From Climacteris rufus (Eukaryota > Chordata > Aves > Passeriformes > Climacteridae), in the NCBI GenBank assembly GCA_013398175.1, contig VZRZ01001990.1, positions 614,782 to 678,781 on the forward strand: 64,000 bases of DNA. The letters run 5' to 3'. This document shows positions 29,901-40,700 of the stretch, in pieces. Position 1 is the stretch's first letter. Each line of letters starts with the position of its first letter. A program made the translations under genes and the position numbers. A model generated the notes under the pieces. That model did not search any database and was not told the origin of the DNA. It saw only the letters and a list, made by a program, of their open reading frames with translations.

Positions 29901-32100
29901 AGTAAGTACTGATTTAGTAACTTCTTCTACATATACAAGCAAAACTCATTTTCACTTGATACAGGTAGTGTCTGTGCTGTCAACTTTTTGTGCTTTTTAA
30001 ATTAGGCCAAAAAATACAAAGTGAAAATCCAAGTTGGAGGTGGTACCTGCTTTTAACTCTGTCAGACTTCAACAAGTCTATTTTGAGGAACAAATAAGAC
30101 TTTTCTTGTGTGTTGTTCACAAATAAACATGAGCAGTTAACAGACCATACTATGAAAAAAGGGAAAGAAAGAATGCTCAGTTTCATCAACACATTGAAAA
30201 CAAGTATTTTCAGAGTAGCAGAATTCTTTTAATGGCCTTTGAATATTTTTGCATGGGCATGAAAATGTACTTCTGGTTCAGTCAAATTGATGTTGTTAGA
30301 TTTGATGGAAGATTTTTTTAAATGAGAGAATTTAACAATAAAAAAAAACAGCAGCAGACCATCACAAACTAGGACACTTGAAAATTTCATATTAAAAGAT
30401 CATGCAATTTAAAGGATGCACATTTTAAATTTAACACAGGCTCCTGTTCATCAAAACTCTGAGGGAGAAAAAATCCCCAAGTAAACCTTTTTAATATTTA
30501 CTGTCACTTGCACTCATTAAGTACAAATTACAGCAAATATTAAACTACTGCATTTTAATAGCCTAATTTACAAACTAAAAAGTTCCCTAAGTGCTTACAT
30601 ATATATTTAAATTCTTAAAAATTTTTACTTGAATAAACTTCTCAAGCTTTAAGTCTTTACTTACTGAGCAAGTGTTGATTTCCCTGAACCAGGCAGGCCT
30701 CTTAAGATTAGCAGCAATTTCTGTGAACACCTGAATCCTTCTTCAGATAATTGCAAAGAAGAAAAGCTGTGCCTTCCTTCTGTGTTGTCAACTTCTGGAT
30801 CCTTCCAACACTCTTCTCTGGTTTCACAGAAACCGTAATTTTGGAGTCCATTCTGGTAATTACTTCCATTCCTGAAAACCTGAGTGGTATGGATGTCCGT
30901 ATGACCAAAATAGTTGGTATTTTGATCAAGCAATGGACCATGACTCTTGGTATCAGTATTTCCATGGTAACTACAATAATTTTTATAAGAAAGTTCCCCA
31001 TTCTGAGAAGGGAGAGCATTGGGGATTTGTGGTGGGGGATTAAACATCTGAAAACGAGATTGATGGTTGAATCTAGGAGGAAGAAGTCCCTGAGGTTCTC
31101 TGAAAGATGCTCTAGTCTGCCAAGCAGGTCTGAATTCAGGCACTGAGCAGTCCCAATATTTGGTATCTACTTGGCCATTAATGGTATTTTCAGTTTTCCA
31201 GCCACCTGTATCCACAACGGACTGCTGCTCATTGCTTGTTTTCTGACTGTTCTGTTCCTGTCCATCCTCACAGGGTGGCTGTGGACTGCCCAACAATACA
31301 CGTTGGGAATCCTCTTGTGAGCTCTGACTACAGTTAACTGGAGAGTGTTGTTCCTGAGAAATTTCAGTTTCTTTTTCCTGAACATTAGTATCTAAGTTTT
31401 CATTTTCCAGCTGGTGAATTTCTTTATAGAACTGGTCCAGTTCATCATCTATTTCTGGTACAGCAGAAACAGCCTGCATCTTCTTTCCCTCCTTTCTTTC
31501 AGGTCTGTTTTCATGTAATTCATTCTCATCTCCCCCAAAGCTGCTACATTCATTGCAATTGCCAGATTTGTCCTGTTTGTTACTTCTGGCAGGCTTGTAA
31601 ATAGGTCCTATAAATTCTTTGCTTGTAAAGAAGTCTTCATCTGATGCATTGCTATTTACTGACAATGACATACTGCCTTTTTTAGTATTATCTTCACCAG
31701 CATTATTGGTAATAAAAGGGTCTTCCTCTTGTTCAACTTTCGAGCCCTTTATTGATGCAAATGGAGGATTTACACTCTGCTCAGTTTCTAAATCACCTGG
31801 CTGACTAAGCACTGGATTATTTTCAGGGAGAACTTCATCCAGTGATCCCAAGACACCAGTAGGTATCTTCTCTTGCTTCCACATTTCATGTTGCCCTTGG
31901 TTATCTGAGGCACACGCAGGTATCCAACCATCTGAAGTTCTCTCAACATCATCGTTTACTTCCTCCTGAACACCTTTGTTATCATCATCAGGGAGTTTCT
32001 CACAAGCCCCTTCTGTTGACTTCATTCTGCTAGAATAGGGTTCAATTTTTATTTCATCCTGACCCTCCAAGAGCCTTACTGTATTTTCAGCATGAAGCAT
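1185..32100 (-). CDS. N4BP2L2: N4BP2L2 long isoform, spliced CDS, partial (runs off left edge)
   Basis: This form uses the first four coding exons of the short form. It then takes a donor inside the fifth exon (exon part 16224-16081, donor GTGGGG) and splices to the acceptor TTTTCACACAG before 2989. The junction CAT AG|G GAA reads H-R-E and keeps frame into the 601-codon exon 2989-1185. That exon ends in phase 1 at a plausible donor (GTATAA at 1184), so at least one more coding exon should lie left of the window. Minimum length is about 1225 residues. From memory, human N4BP2L2 has the same two endings after a Gln-Arg-rich tail: a short W-G-G ending and a long ending starting E-R-V-L-K-K. This supports an evolutionarily kept choice. 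The function of the long tail is unknown to me. Confidence 0.85.
6626..6835 (-). mobile_element. CR1 LINE 3' fragment
   Basis: Starts with TCATAGAATCATTTAGGTTGGAAAAGATC, the reverse complement of the CR1 3' end. It continues with the ATCAAGTCCAACC and CTTCCCTGGGCAGC blocks typical of bird CR1. It is truncated at its 5' end, as usual for CR1. Confidence 0.9.
8802..8819 (+). repeat. (AAAT)n microsatellite
   Basis: About four AAAT units in a row; intronic. Confidence 0.8.
10428..10485 (-). mobile_element. Short CR1 fragment
   Basis: AAGGGCCTCTGGAGATC followed by GTGCTCCAACCTCTGCTCAAAGCA matches the CR1 3' UTR core, but the terminal ATTCTATG tail is missing. An old, internal scrap. Confidence 0.6.
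12549..13101 (-). mobile_element. Solo LTR of an endogenous retrovirus (ERVL-like)
   Basis: The element reads TGTCATGGTTTATCCCC at its left end and AAATCAGCACA at its right end, so it has TG...CA termini. It is flanked by the exact 5-bp direct repeat CAGGT (12544-12548 and 13102-13106). A 5-bp duplication is usual for ERVL-type integration. The internal text (for example GGCAGGCAGGTGTTCAGCCATC, and GTGTAAGCACTGCTCAGCA) matches a solo LTR widespread in neoavian birds, inserted antisense to the plus strand. There are no gag, pol or env sequences around it, so it is a recombined remnant. Short open frames inside it are not genes. Confidence 0.88.
15958..15963 (-). terminator. Poly(A) signal for the short N4BP2L2 transcript
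   Basis: AATAAA on the minus strand, about 63 nt after the TAA at 16026. A TG/T-rich stretch (CTTCTGTGTTTT) lies a few tens of bases further on, the expected downstream element. A second AATAAA lies at 15874-15869. Together they fit intronic polyadenylation that ends the short transcript before the 13-kb intron. Confidence 0.6.
16026..16224 (-). CDS. N4BP2L2: N4BP2L2 coding exon 5 (composite terminal exon, short-form stop)
   Basis: The acceptor TTTTTGTAG precedes G16224. The exon encodes the end of the kinase-like domain (RNKHGVTREKIAQMLERYEY, then a PIVMNSV segment), a basic/proline tail ending QRRHR, and then WGENRDSWRSFSISSSQ and TAA at 16028-16026. The last stretch is what remains if the internal donor at 16081|16080 (AG|GTGGGG) is skipped. 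If the donor is used, the exon is 16224-16081 (144 nt) and joins 2989. The Arg-Lys-rich loop RNKHGVTR likely forms the lid/phosphate-contact region by analogy with related kinases (inference). Confidence 0.92.
16026..32100 (-). CDS. N4BP2L2: N4BP2L2 short isoform, spliced CDS (5 coding exons)
   Basis: NEDD4-binding protein 2-like 2, a P-loop protein of the N4BP2 family related to polynucleotide-kinase-like NTPases. Coding exons on the minus strand are 32100-30665, 23151-23027, 20296-20208, 19875-19799 and 16224-16026. Phases join without error, giving about 641 codons (the human short form, from memory, is about 583). Visible motifs: FIGPIYKP in the N-terminal half, DELDQFYKEI, Walker A GLPGSGKST at the end of exon 1, STDDYF and a DAHEWN block in exon 2, the Walker-B-like strand PVIIDNTN in exon 3, TWWKFDPEELEK in exon 4, and RNKHGVTREKIAQMLERYEY in the last exon. 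The start is supported because the distance from the first Met to the conserved MKST/LKST block equals that recalled for human. Family knowledge: the human protein (PFAAP5) has been reported to associate with neutrophil elastase and GFI1. Catalytic activity is inferred only from the P-loop. Confidence 0.95.
16225..19798 (-). other. N4BP2L2 intron between coding exons 4 and 5
   Basis: A 3.6-kb intron of AT-rich, mostly unique sequence. It contains a CR1-like scrap near 18370-18420 and an open frame from about 18149 to 18469 that overlaps it. Confidence 0.7.
18370..18420 (+). mobile_element. Possible CR1 ORF2 scrap
   Basis: ACGTCAGCAAGCTTGCTGATGG followed by TACAAAACTGTGAGGAGT resembles the CR1 reverse-transcriptase-end segment AAGTTTGCTGATGACACCAAACTGGGAGGAGT. 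Only about 50 bp is recognisable. Confidence 0.4.
19799..19875 (-). CDS. N4BP2L2: N4BP2L2 coding exon 4
   Basis: A 77-nt exon. The acceptor is TTACTCCAG and the donor is GAA AA|GTAAGG. It encodes ALEKGYRVEFHEPDTWW followed by KFDPEELE and the first two bases of a Lys codon. The FHEPDTWWKFD segment is strongly conserved in N4BP2 and N4BP2-like proteins. The preceding intron is short (19876-20207). Confidence 0.93.
20208..20296 (-). CDS. N4BP2L2: N4BP2L2 coding exon 3 (Walker-B-like strand)
   Basis: An 89-nt exon. The acceptor is TTTTTCATTGCAG and the donor is GTG|GTGAGT. It encodes ARQAMEQGKSPVIIDNTN followed by TQAWEMKPYVEV. PVIIDNTN is the hallmark beta-strand/Asp/Asn-Thr-Asn motif of N4BP2-type P-loop domains. 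A CR1 element starts only about 170 bp upstream in transcription direction (about 20470), inside the preceding intron. Confidence 0.93.
20297..23026 (-). other. N4BP2L2 intron between coding exons 2 and 3
   Basis: A 2.7-kb intron, about a third of which is one plus-oriented CR1 copy (20470-21295). The rest shows no recognisable element. It begins with the weak GTTGGA donor. Confidence 0.7.
20470..21295 (+). mobile_element. CR1 LINE, 3' part of ORF2 plus 3' UTR
   Basis: Contains CTCCAGAAGTGGGTCCATGGG, AAGTGCTGCAACTGGATTGGGGCAA, GGGTTTAAGGCCAGGTTGGATG and an ATTCTATGGTTCTGTG end, all in CR1 sense order on the plus strand. This is the C-terminal end of the reverse-transcriptase ORF plus the UTR, with many stops and indels. 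It lies in the N4BP2L2 intron between coding exons 2 and 3, antisense to the gene. Confidence 0.92.
23027..23151 (-). CDS. N4BP2L2: N4BP2L2 coding exon 2
   Basis: A 125-nt exon after acceptor AACAG. It completes the Gln codon and encodes TLLGESCDGTVLSTDDYF, followed by RQQDGYTYNAAQLGDAHEWN and KKR. STDDYF is the conserved acidic motif following the P-loop in this family. The exon ends AGA G|GTTGGA. The donor is weak (only GT and G at +5 fit the consensus), but the phase-1 end joins the next exon exactly, making a GCA Ala codon as in relatives. Confidence 0.92.
23628..23672. repeat. Imperfect inverted repeat / hairpin
   Basis: The inner arms TCCAGTCTACA (23636-23646) and TGTAGACTGGA (23654-23664) are perfect reverse complements, 11 bp around a 7-nt loop. 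After one G-G mismatch the stem continues for 7 more pairs (one G-T). In total 18 of 19 positions pair. It lies in the N4BP2L2 intron about 480 bp upstream of coding exon 2. Confidence 0.7.
25882..25897 (+). repeat. (CA)n microsatellite
   Basis: A short run of about seven CA units following CACGTGTGCATG; intronic. Confidence 0.8.
27415..28610 (+). mobile_element. Degenerate CR1 LINE ORF2 copy
   Basis: CTCAACCTCACCTAACCTCTG, then GCAGATGACACCAAATTATCAGTG and a CTGTGTCCAGTGGGGGCC block match successive parts of CR1 ORF2 in plus orientation. Frames are broken and the 3' end is poorly kept. Frames of 90-120 codons within it are debris. Confidence 0.8.
29607..29640 (+). repeat. 15-bp tandem duplication
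   Basis: ACAGCTTAGCAAAAT occurs twice in direct succession, followed by a partial third copy (ACAG). Confidence 0.85.
30665..32100 (-). CDS. N4BP2L2: N4BP2L2 coding exon 1 (start codon to Walker A)
   Basis: A large exon of 1436 nt encoding 478 residues plus two bases. The ATG is the first three bases after a strong acceptor (a run of T then CCTAAG), so all 5' UTR comes from upstream exons. The protein is acidic and low-complexity, with many Glu/Gln/Ser/Asn and no membrane segment. Landmarks are FIGPIYKP (about residues 163-170), the DELDQFYKEIHQLENE stretch, an aromatic/Asn-rich region, and LLLILRGLPGSGKST just before the donor CA|GTAAGT. The exon boundary cuts the kinase-like domain right after its P-loop, as expected for this family. 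Confidence 0.95.
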
Positions 32101-34000
32101 CTTAGGAAAAAAAAAATGAATGCATGATCAGCATGCACATTCTTTAACTGAAGTATAAAAAAATCACAAATTATTCAGGCCTACAACATCAGACCCTCCA
32201 CAGTCACAACTAAAATGTACTCACCCAGAAGAAAAGCAGACATCACCCACCACAAGTATGGTTTAAACAAGACTGCCGCTCTTTATTACTCATCTTTAGT
32301 AAAGAACTACATTAGTGTTGTATCACTCCAGCAGTCACATTTTATATGCCTTAAATAATTTGCAAATCATGCTTTCAAAACGTTACTATTTGAGAAATTA
32401 ATTACATCACTAACCTCTGATCTATGTTACTACTGTTCTCTGCTAACCTACGTTATCCTGCCAAGTGTTTGAAATATCTTTTAAAGAGAAACATATGCCA
32501 ATTTGCAATGCACAAACTGATACCTGACACTAATATGACCAACAAAAATGCAAATACTTCAGTCATGAGAGTTGTTTTCTGTGACAAGAACCAAATTCAA
32601 CTAACTCATTTAACAGCAATCAAACAGATGCTGCATAGCATTTGTAATTTAGACCTGGTCAAGTAAGACTTAAAACCAAATCTACAATCTGTTATTATGA
32701 TTCTGGTTTTGGAACTACCAGAGTTTTGTTAGGGACCAAGACCACTTGCTTGCATGTCTTTTAAAAACAAACACACACAAAAAAGATCCCTGTCTGAGAC
32801 AGATGGCATTCCAAGAATTAAGTCAGTCAGTTCCAGAAAGGTTCAGAGACGAGCTATTACAAAGCAAGATGGCACCAACCGCTGTGACATGCACTCATGC
32901 CATTATCCATCTAATAGTCTGGATTTCATGGATTATGAAATCTAGACAGTATGCAATAAAGAGCAAATTTCCCCTCAAATGCAGTATCAAACAAGAATGT
33001 GTTTCTCCCACTAGAAAATTTATTGTACTCTTTTCTGTGAACATTTCATTAGTAAATACTAATAAAACTTACTCTTCATCTTGGATGAGAAAACAATTTT
33101 TTTCTTTATATGAAAAGGGTCTGTAGGTGGTGTTACAGGAAGATTTGTAAATAACCATCATCTCCTTGTGTTCACTTGCAAAACTAAAAAGAAAAGGTGT
33201 TACTCTAGGCACTTTCTCACCTACTATCCAAAGGAAGAGAAATCTGCCATTCTCAATCTCAAAATGTCTAAACAAGATTTTACTGTCTGCCCTTGACTTT
33301 ACTACCTGGAAGAAAGCACTACTGTCAGAAGGGGAAGATGTATGGCCATGCAACTCTCTCTCCTCCTCAGAACTGCTACAATCCTCTCTCCTCCTCTCAA
33401 GACACGTGTGTTTTATGCATACCTCCAGTATCTCATTTTTGTATATTAAAAAGCGAGTATGACATTATGTGAATAATTGGCTCCATCAGCCTCTAGAAAA
33501 AAATGTCACTCTTTATCCACTCAAAAACAGTATTGGCAAAAAAAAGGTTACTTTATTAGCTCCTACATCCTCATGTTCTCCTGGGGGGGTGGGGGGGAGT
33601 GTTTAAGAAGACCCTGTTTTCTGATGTGTAATTAAAACAGCAAACATGTGAACAATTGCTGCATGACAAGATCTCCAGTGACAGAGGATGCTGTCTGTCC
33701 CACAGGGATAGGGGATATTCTTTCTTTCTCTAACAGACTTTCCCTGACTATCCTTGGAGAGAATGAAGCTGCGTGCAAAAGCATGTCCACCTGCATCCTT
33801 GGGGAGGTCAGAGCAAGGATGCACTGAGAAAGTGCAGTCTCTGTGTCACTCTTGCCTCTTGAATGGGAAAAGCACGGGTCTACATTACTTCTGCAAGGAA
33901 CTGGTTGTAAACACTGAACCTGAGCTGGCACATGGGATGCCACACTTACCACTCTAACTGACCTGCCAAACATCCAGAAGGTTCAACCAACTAACTCAAG
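32101..34000 (-). other. 5' intron of N4BP2L2
   Basis: Sequence between the coding exon acceptor (CCTAAG at 32102-32101) and the CpG island. AT-rich without a recognisable element, except a G7-T-G7 run at 33583-33597 with G-quadruplex potential on the plus strand. Confidence 0.5.
33583..33597 (+). repeat. G7-T-G7 run
   Basis: Two runs of seven G separated by one T. The run could form a G-quadruplex on the plus strand, which is the template side for N4BP2L2 transcription. It lies about 0.5 kb downstream of the promoter island in transcription direction. Confidence 0.8.
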
Positions 34001-34084
34001 GCCTCGAGCTCCCCCGGTACGATACCTTTCCCAAATGCAAAACTAAGGCGTATGGGGCAGAACCTACAGACAGGAGAACTGGCT

Positions 34085-34720
34085 GGCTTTCCTTGCGGGA
34101 CCCCTCCGTGGGCACGGCGGTGACAAAGCGCGTGGCGCAGCGCCCCTCACACAGCGCCAGGACACACCCGGGAGCCAGGGACCGCAGGCGCTGCTCCCAC
34201 ACCGGGCGGGCAGCCGCGTGGCGGAGGCGCAGCCGCCGGGAGCCGCCAGCCCCATCCCCCGGGAGCTGTCAGCCGCTCCCTCCCCCTCTTCCCCACGCTG
34301 CAAAGCTCACTCCTCTCCCCGCACGCACACAAACACTTCCCTCAGCCCGGCGCCCATATCCTACAACCTCAGCATACGCCGGCTCCTGCGCGCTGACACC
34401 GCCATGCCCACGCCGCCCCTTCCCCGCCCGGCGGTGACACACGTCGGTGGCAGCAGCGGTGGTAGCGGAGGCGGCGGGGAGCAGCGGCTTCGCTTCCCGG
34501 CCCGGCCGAGCAGCAGCCGGCGCAGCCCCGCGCCGGGAGAACACGAACCTCAAGGCAGCGGCTCCCAGCCCCGGGAAGTCAAGCACCGCCAACCCCCCTT
34601 TCTCAAAATGGCGCCGCCTCCCGCTGCCCTTTCACCCCGCGCGCGGCGCCGTGAGGGGCGGGAGCGGGCGCGGCTTTCCCGCACACGCCGCGCTCCCGGC
34701 CCGGCGGGGAGTGATCGGGA
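34085..34720 (-). promoter_or_regulatory. N4BP2L2: CpG-island promoter of N4BP2L2
   Basis: An abrupt change from AT-rich to very GC- and CpG-rich DNA about 2 kb upstream of the first coding exon on the minus strand. There is no TATA box at an obvious position, as usual for CpG-island promoters. A CAAAATGGCGCC element (YY1-like) lies at 34604-34615. The non-coding first exon must splice to 32100. Candidate donors are GAAAG|GTATC at 34026/34025 and GAGTG|GTAAGTGTG at 33950/33949; I cannot choose between them. Long open frames across this island are GC-driven and not credible proteins. Confidence 0.75.
34604..34615 (-). promoter_or_regulatory. YY1-like GGCGCCATTTTG element, N4BP2L2 promoter
   Basis: Read on the minus strand this is GGCGGCGCCATTTTG, matching the YY1 core (AAnATGGCGGC in reverse). 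Such sites often lie close to the start of transcription in CpG-island promoters. The same 12-mer appears in the other promoter at 45559-45570 in the same sense relative to transcription. Confidence 0.5.
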
Positions 34721-37700
34721 GCAGCACAGGGGGATGGGGTTTGGGCTGTTTTATCCTCCTGCGGGGATTGTACCCGCAGCGTCCCGGGCGGTTTGCTTTA
34801 GGTGGCATTTTGGTTTTTGTGAGGGAACAACAACGAAGTTCCGATGAGGATTGTCCCAGAGAAAAGCTGCCCAAGTGTGTTGCACTTAACATGGACTTGC
34901 AACTTTCCCTGCTGCATAGACATATTTGTTTCCATTATGCGACTATATTAATTTTTTTTTTTCAAATGTTGTGGTGCTATGCAAGGCAAACCACATTTTT
35001 CCTAAAAAACCACCAGCCTTGCAACATTAATTGCCCAATTTTCATTAGTGCACACGGGAGCTCCAGTGATGTGCCCGTTCTAAATACCTGCAGCATTTAT
35101 TCTTTCACATCACCCAAATGGATTACGAATGTTTGAAAGTGTATAATTTATAAAGTCTCTGAAATTGATTTATTTGCTAAAAATGGTAAAAAGAAAACTG
35201 GTCAAATCCATGCCAGGCATTCCTTCCAGTTACCCGTGAGACCAAAGCAGAGTCCCCTTTCCTTGCCAGGTGATGGCCTTGATTTATTGGAAGCTGTGGA
35301 TGTGTCTTTGGTAGCATTTTAATTTAGAACAGAAGTGAGTTTTTAAAGTGAATCTCCCAGTTAAGATTGGTGCTCTCGCAACTTAAAAGTCGCTGAGATG
35401 TGCACTGTATGAATGCCTCCATCAAATAGCAACAAATATTTTCCCAAATTGTTTTGCACTTAACAGCGCTGCACTCATTAAGCAGATGTTGCCACCACTG
35501 CAGTCAGAGCTGGGAAAGCTGTGGGCAGCTTCTGAGAAATAAGGGTGGCATAACAGTGCCACTCCATTCCAGAGCAGAAAAAAAAATGTGTGAATTCTCC
35601 TGGTAGATGGGAGCAGTTCTGTATTTGGATATGGCCTTGCTGTGACATTGGAACCTGCATTTTGTACCATATTATGGCATCCACAGTCAAAGAGACTAAA
35701 GCTATCTTGAAATGAAGAAAATTTGAGAAGGAACTTGTAATTTCTGTTATCAGGAGTCCTTTCAGGGAGAAAAATAGAAAGTATGATAAGGGACTGACCA
35801 TTGATACCAAGAAAAATGTAGTGACACAGGATATAGAAAGGAGAACATGATTAAATTGGTAGAATATTTATAACATGAGTATTTTGCGAATAAAAATTCT
35901 TCTACAATTTTTCATGACATTTTCCAAAGGTAATGAGACCAGTCCTTAATTTTAATATTAAAAAATATTTTGCAACTGAGCTTCTCGACTTCTTGGAGAA
36001 TTCTTTTCTAATAGTAACAGTGTATATTATTTAATCCTAAGGAAAAAACCGATTTTCCATTGGAAATAGTAATTATGTACTTTCCTACACAAGCTAAGTC
36101 ATGAAACACCCAAGTTAAGCATCTAGAGAGAGTAAGTGTGCTGCACATGGACATTTTGAAGGTAGTATCTAGAGATGAGAGCTCTCAAGTGCTGCATGTT
36201 GTGTATCTAGTAATTGTCTTGGCTGTATTTAATTTTGGGAATTCTCCCAGTACTTGTGTACCTGATTAAATAATGTTACATGTTACAACTGACGGTACCC
36301 TAATGTCATTTTTTCAACCTTATTGAGTATAATAAAATACACTTTCCCTGATAATCCTATTACAGCTGCTACAGCTCTTACATGGGAATCATGTAGCACA
36401 TGGGAAGTCTCTTGCTTGAGACAAAGCCACAAATAATTCCCCCATATTCCTTGTCCTGCACTAGATGATAAAAGAATTTCCATTGGAAACATGGGCAGAA
36501 GAAGCTGATAGGGTAAGAAAAAGTAGTGTCCAAGAAGTCAAACACCGTCACAGTGAAAATATTTACAAATAATAATTAACAGATCATGGTTTTGCTTTGT
36601 GTTCAGAGGAGTCTGAATTTTATAGTTTCATTTTTTCAGATGTTTGTAAAGTTACTCAGAATGCTATCATGTACCTCTACCCTGTGTGTCACCCAAATCA
36701 TGCTTCCTGTAACCTGCATCTGTGGTTGTGGAGAAAGTGTCTCAAAGAAGTAAAAATCTAGGAGTGTGGTGGTGTTATTGCATGGGTAACAAATTATGAA
36801 AAATTATCTATTGTTGTGCCAGATGCACTGCAACATTCCTTGACATTTATGATGTCACCTTCATATTAGCTGATGAAATGTCAGCTTTAACTGATCTAAA
36901 AGAAGAGTGAAAGGAAAATTTGCCACCTTATATAATCAGATTTTTGTGCAGTTTTCCAAGTGTCTTGTAAGTTCAAGTTGATGTGAGCTTTGCAGATCGC
37001 ATCACAATTTGCATGCATAAGGGAAATGAATAATGTTCTAGGGAAAAAAAAAACCGTTTTGATATTATGTAACTTGAGTGTTTGAACTTGCAAATGGAGC
37101 GTTTAGTCAGAGCAGTATTTGCATCTGATTTCCCAAATTAAAAAGGGATGATGGCAATTGTCCCCTTTGGAGGATCATCCTGATTCCTTTGCAGCTCACT
37201 GGTATAGTTGATGCTTAAGATGCAATCAGAGATCTCTGGTACTTGTACCAAAGTAACAGACTGTTGCACTAACAGACTGCTTTTTTCTGCATGGGCCCAG
37301 TTTCAGATTCTGTTGGAAAAAAAAGGTTTTGCCATTTGAAATTATAGATAAACCACACTTAAGTGAAACTACTGTCAGAAAAAGTGCTTCTGCTACTCTT
37401 TCCCAAACATGGTGATGCACAGCTGCTGTCCTGCCTCCTCTCAACTGGTGGCTTTTGTTCTTGTTTGAGAACCAGGTATTCTTAATAAAAACATCATACT
37501 ATTCTTCTCTGTGTGGAAAGGTTTCCCTTAAATTGGCTTCCAGAAACACTTTACATGAAACTTTCCAAAATAACTCTGCACAAAGAAGATAGCTGGCATG
37601 AAAAATACTAAAACAAAAAATTAAATATTTGTTAGCAAAACAATAAATGCCTGGGCTCTGCCTCTTAATAGAAAAGATTAGGCAAATTTAAGATAGACAG

Positions 37701-40700
37701 AATGAGGAGACTCCATCTGTAATGAAAAAGGGAAAAAAAAGCAAAGGTAAATATCCAGGAGGAACTACTTGAGATTGGCTTTTACATTCAAGGGTTAATA
37801 CGGAATGATAGCTCAATCATTTAGATCTTGTGCCTTGATCTTAACAGACTTGACATAGCTGAGTTCTCTTCTTTTTTCTCATAACACTGTTCTTCTAATA
37901 ACACTTTAATAAGGCATGTATTGGAAATCAAGAGGACTAGTTATAGACATATAACATGCCTCTTTCTAAAGGGTAATGACCTTGGGTCAGTTTGTCTTGT
38001 CACTCTACTTTACTAAACCTTGCTTGAAAAAATGAGGCTTCAAAATTATTTAAGAAATGCAGTTACATAATTATTTGAATTTAAATCAAGCTACCTCTAG
38101 GGAGAAATTCTGGTAAACTTTTAGAGAACTAGTTTGCTCAACAAACTAGGAATGTTGCTTGCCAAATTGTTTTTCTGAAACTTATATGGCAAAGAGGAAT
38201 TCTGCAAATGTCACATCAAAGTTTCAGTGGTAAAAATCAGTAACAGTATGTTACTTATTAATTTCCATAATAATGGCTAGTGTGGAGGTTTTTATTTTCA
38301 AACTTCAACTTGAAAATTATCTTAGAAGTTACAGTTTTGATAAGTTGTATCTTTTTACATTAAAAAAAATCCTGGTAGGCTGCTGGTTATGTGAGATAGG
38401 AGTATTTTTTGATATATTCAACAGATTGTAGTAAGTGATGTTTACACCATGGATAGATTAGTATTTCTTTTGACTGATTTGTGATTTAAATGTTGTTATT
38501 TGGTTTCCTTCCAGTACTGGATGAATCCTTTTGGAGATAAAAGTAGTGGGGAAAAAATGAAAGTAACACCTTATTAGTTTATTTTGGAGATTCTTGAAAC
38601 ATGTCATTTAATGTTTTTTAGCTGAAATCTGCATGATACACAGATTTTTTCCTTGACAGTAGGGCACCTGTTCTGTGAATTTGGTCTCAAGTACTACAGC
38701 AAAACAGAACTAATAGTACGGGGAAATTTAACTTTTAAGACAGAATGCTTTAGAAAATATAACAACTGCTGGTTCACAACAAAGCTGATTTTATGGGTTG
38801 TGAAAGCCAGCCAAGGAAGCATGATTGTGAACAATTCACATCTTTCAAAGTAGAGCATGGAAGGTTTCTAGGAAGCTGACACACAAGGTGAAGGTCCAGC
38901 CACTGCTTAGTCTGCAACGCTCTCTAAATAGCATCTCACATTTCCATAAAAATGAAGGAGACTGAGTGTAATGCCTTCAGTAGACTGAAATTCAATGGTA
39001 CATTAAAATAAGTAGCTTTAAACAGAGGGCAAACAGTGGAATGCTAAAAGCAAAAAGTGTGAGTAGAAGAAAGAAAGCAGCAGATAGAGCAACTAAAAAA
39101 TACCCAGCATTTTATGCAGCACAATATGTTCAAGTATTTAATGCTTAATATACTAATGTTAAAGCAAGAGGAAGGATGATGAAATACTACAAAAGTTTAG
39201 TTCAACATGCCAGGTTATGGCTATGTTGACATCCCCACTGTTTTGTAGAATACATGTTCATTTTAGCCACTCAGTTTTTACCTGAGATTGCTTTTGGTTT
39301 CCTGAAGCTGAACAACTGAGATGCTTCCTTTACATCTCACCTAACTTTCACTTACAGTAGAAAGTTCTTAATTTTTTTTCCCGTTTTGACATGCTAATGT
39401 CCTGGCTTAAGAATATTTAAGTTATGTACTCTCCCACCACCTATCCTACATCTCAATTAAGAATGGAGAGCACTTAAATCAATTAAAGGTAACTCAGAGG
39501 AGAAACCAATTTAATTCACTGACAAACTGAGCTAATCACCAGGGAAAGAAAGACTGCTGGTACAGACTTCCAAAATACTAATTTGCTACTGTCATACCTG
39601 TCTGCAAGGCATCAAAGGAAGAATAAATTTTTTCCCTGACTATTGTGACTTTTTAGATGCTGGCTGCCATAGGTTATATAGGTGCTAAGTTATAGGAATA
39701 CATTGTGCAAATAGCACAATGGTCAGCAGGAAGAATCCATGACGTTTAGCATCAAAACAGCTGTCAAGTCATGCTAGAAAGAAAAAAATATTAAAAAACC
39801 AACAACAAAGCACCCCAAACAAAGTCATGTCAGAAGCTGTAAAAGTTTGTGTATTAACACTCTGTAATTTATTCCTCTAAGACAGCAAGATGATTTGATC
39901 TGTTAAGTTAACACATAAAGGATGCATTGGTTGGTAGCAAAATATGCATCATCACTTCCTGACTGCAATAAAGAGCCAGATTCTGTTTTAGAACATTAAA
40001 AATCTGAATGATGTTTTTTCTCCTGTGGCTACTGTGACATGAAGCATTTTATTGTTCTCTTCCCATGCACGTCTCCAAAAAGGCAATGACCTCTTTAGGA
40101 AGAAGTCAGACAGAAAGATACATCTTCAGCTGACTCATGACAACATGTTTTGTGAGGGGATAATACTTCTTGTTTTAATAGAAAGACTTACTTTAGTAGG
40201 TCATTTACTAGTGTCTAGTTACTATTATTAGTGTCCCACTGTAGCTATTAACAATTTAATGAAGAGAGCAGATGAGTAGGTGGAGTGGAAGGCTTTCTGC
40301 AGCCCTCACTCTGAAGAGTAACATCGTATCCTCCTATCCTCTCTAGTTTTGATGGTGGTGATTTTTATTTTGTTTTCTTGTTTGTTTTGTGAAATACCAT
40401 GTAGTACTTAATGGCTCTTGTCTTCTTTTTAGAAAACAGCCACAAGCCAGACACAGATCAGTATTTCTGGTAGAATCAGCCTTGTTAGCACTAAGATGAA
40501 AGTGGTACTTCTAAACTTCACAATTTGTATTGCACATCTATTAAAGTTAGGAGATTCTGAGCATCACTGTCTTATTCAGCTGTTTGGTTTTTGTTTACAA
40601 GGAGACAGTGTTGGAAACAGCACACACACAGACAGTAGGAGTCTAAAAATTCCAGTCATCTTAAGTCAGTGTTTCCATGTGGCTTCCTTGTAAATTACTT

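Larger units (their letters stand above)
23152..30664 (-). other. N4BP2L2 first coding intron (7.5 kb)
   Basis: Intron between the P-loop exon and coding exon 2. It carries a long degenerate CR1 copy (27.4-28.6 kb), an imperfect hairpin (23628-23672), a short (CA)n at about 25882-25897, a 15-bp tandem duplication at 29607-29640, and a purine-rich stretch at about 27000-27300. No coding sequence was recognised. Confidence 0.7.

Noticed and set aside
34218..35136. Plus-strand open frames of 209 and 229 codons over the N4BP2L2 CpG island
   Set aside because: They are Arg/Pro/Ala/Ser-rich, driven by GC content, overlap in different frames and resemble no protein family.
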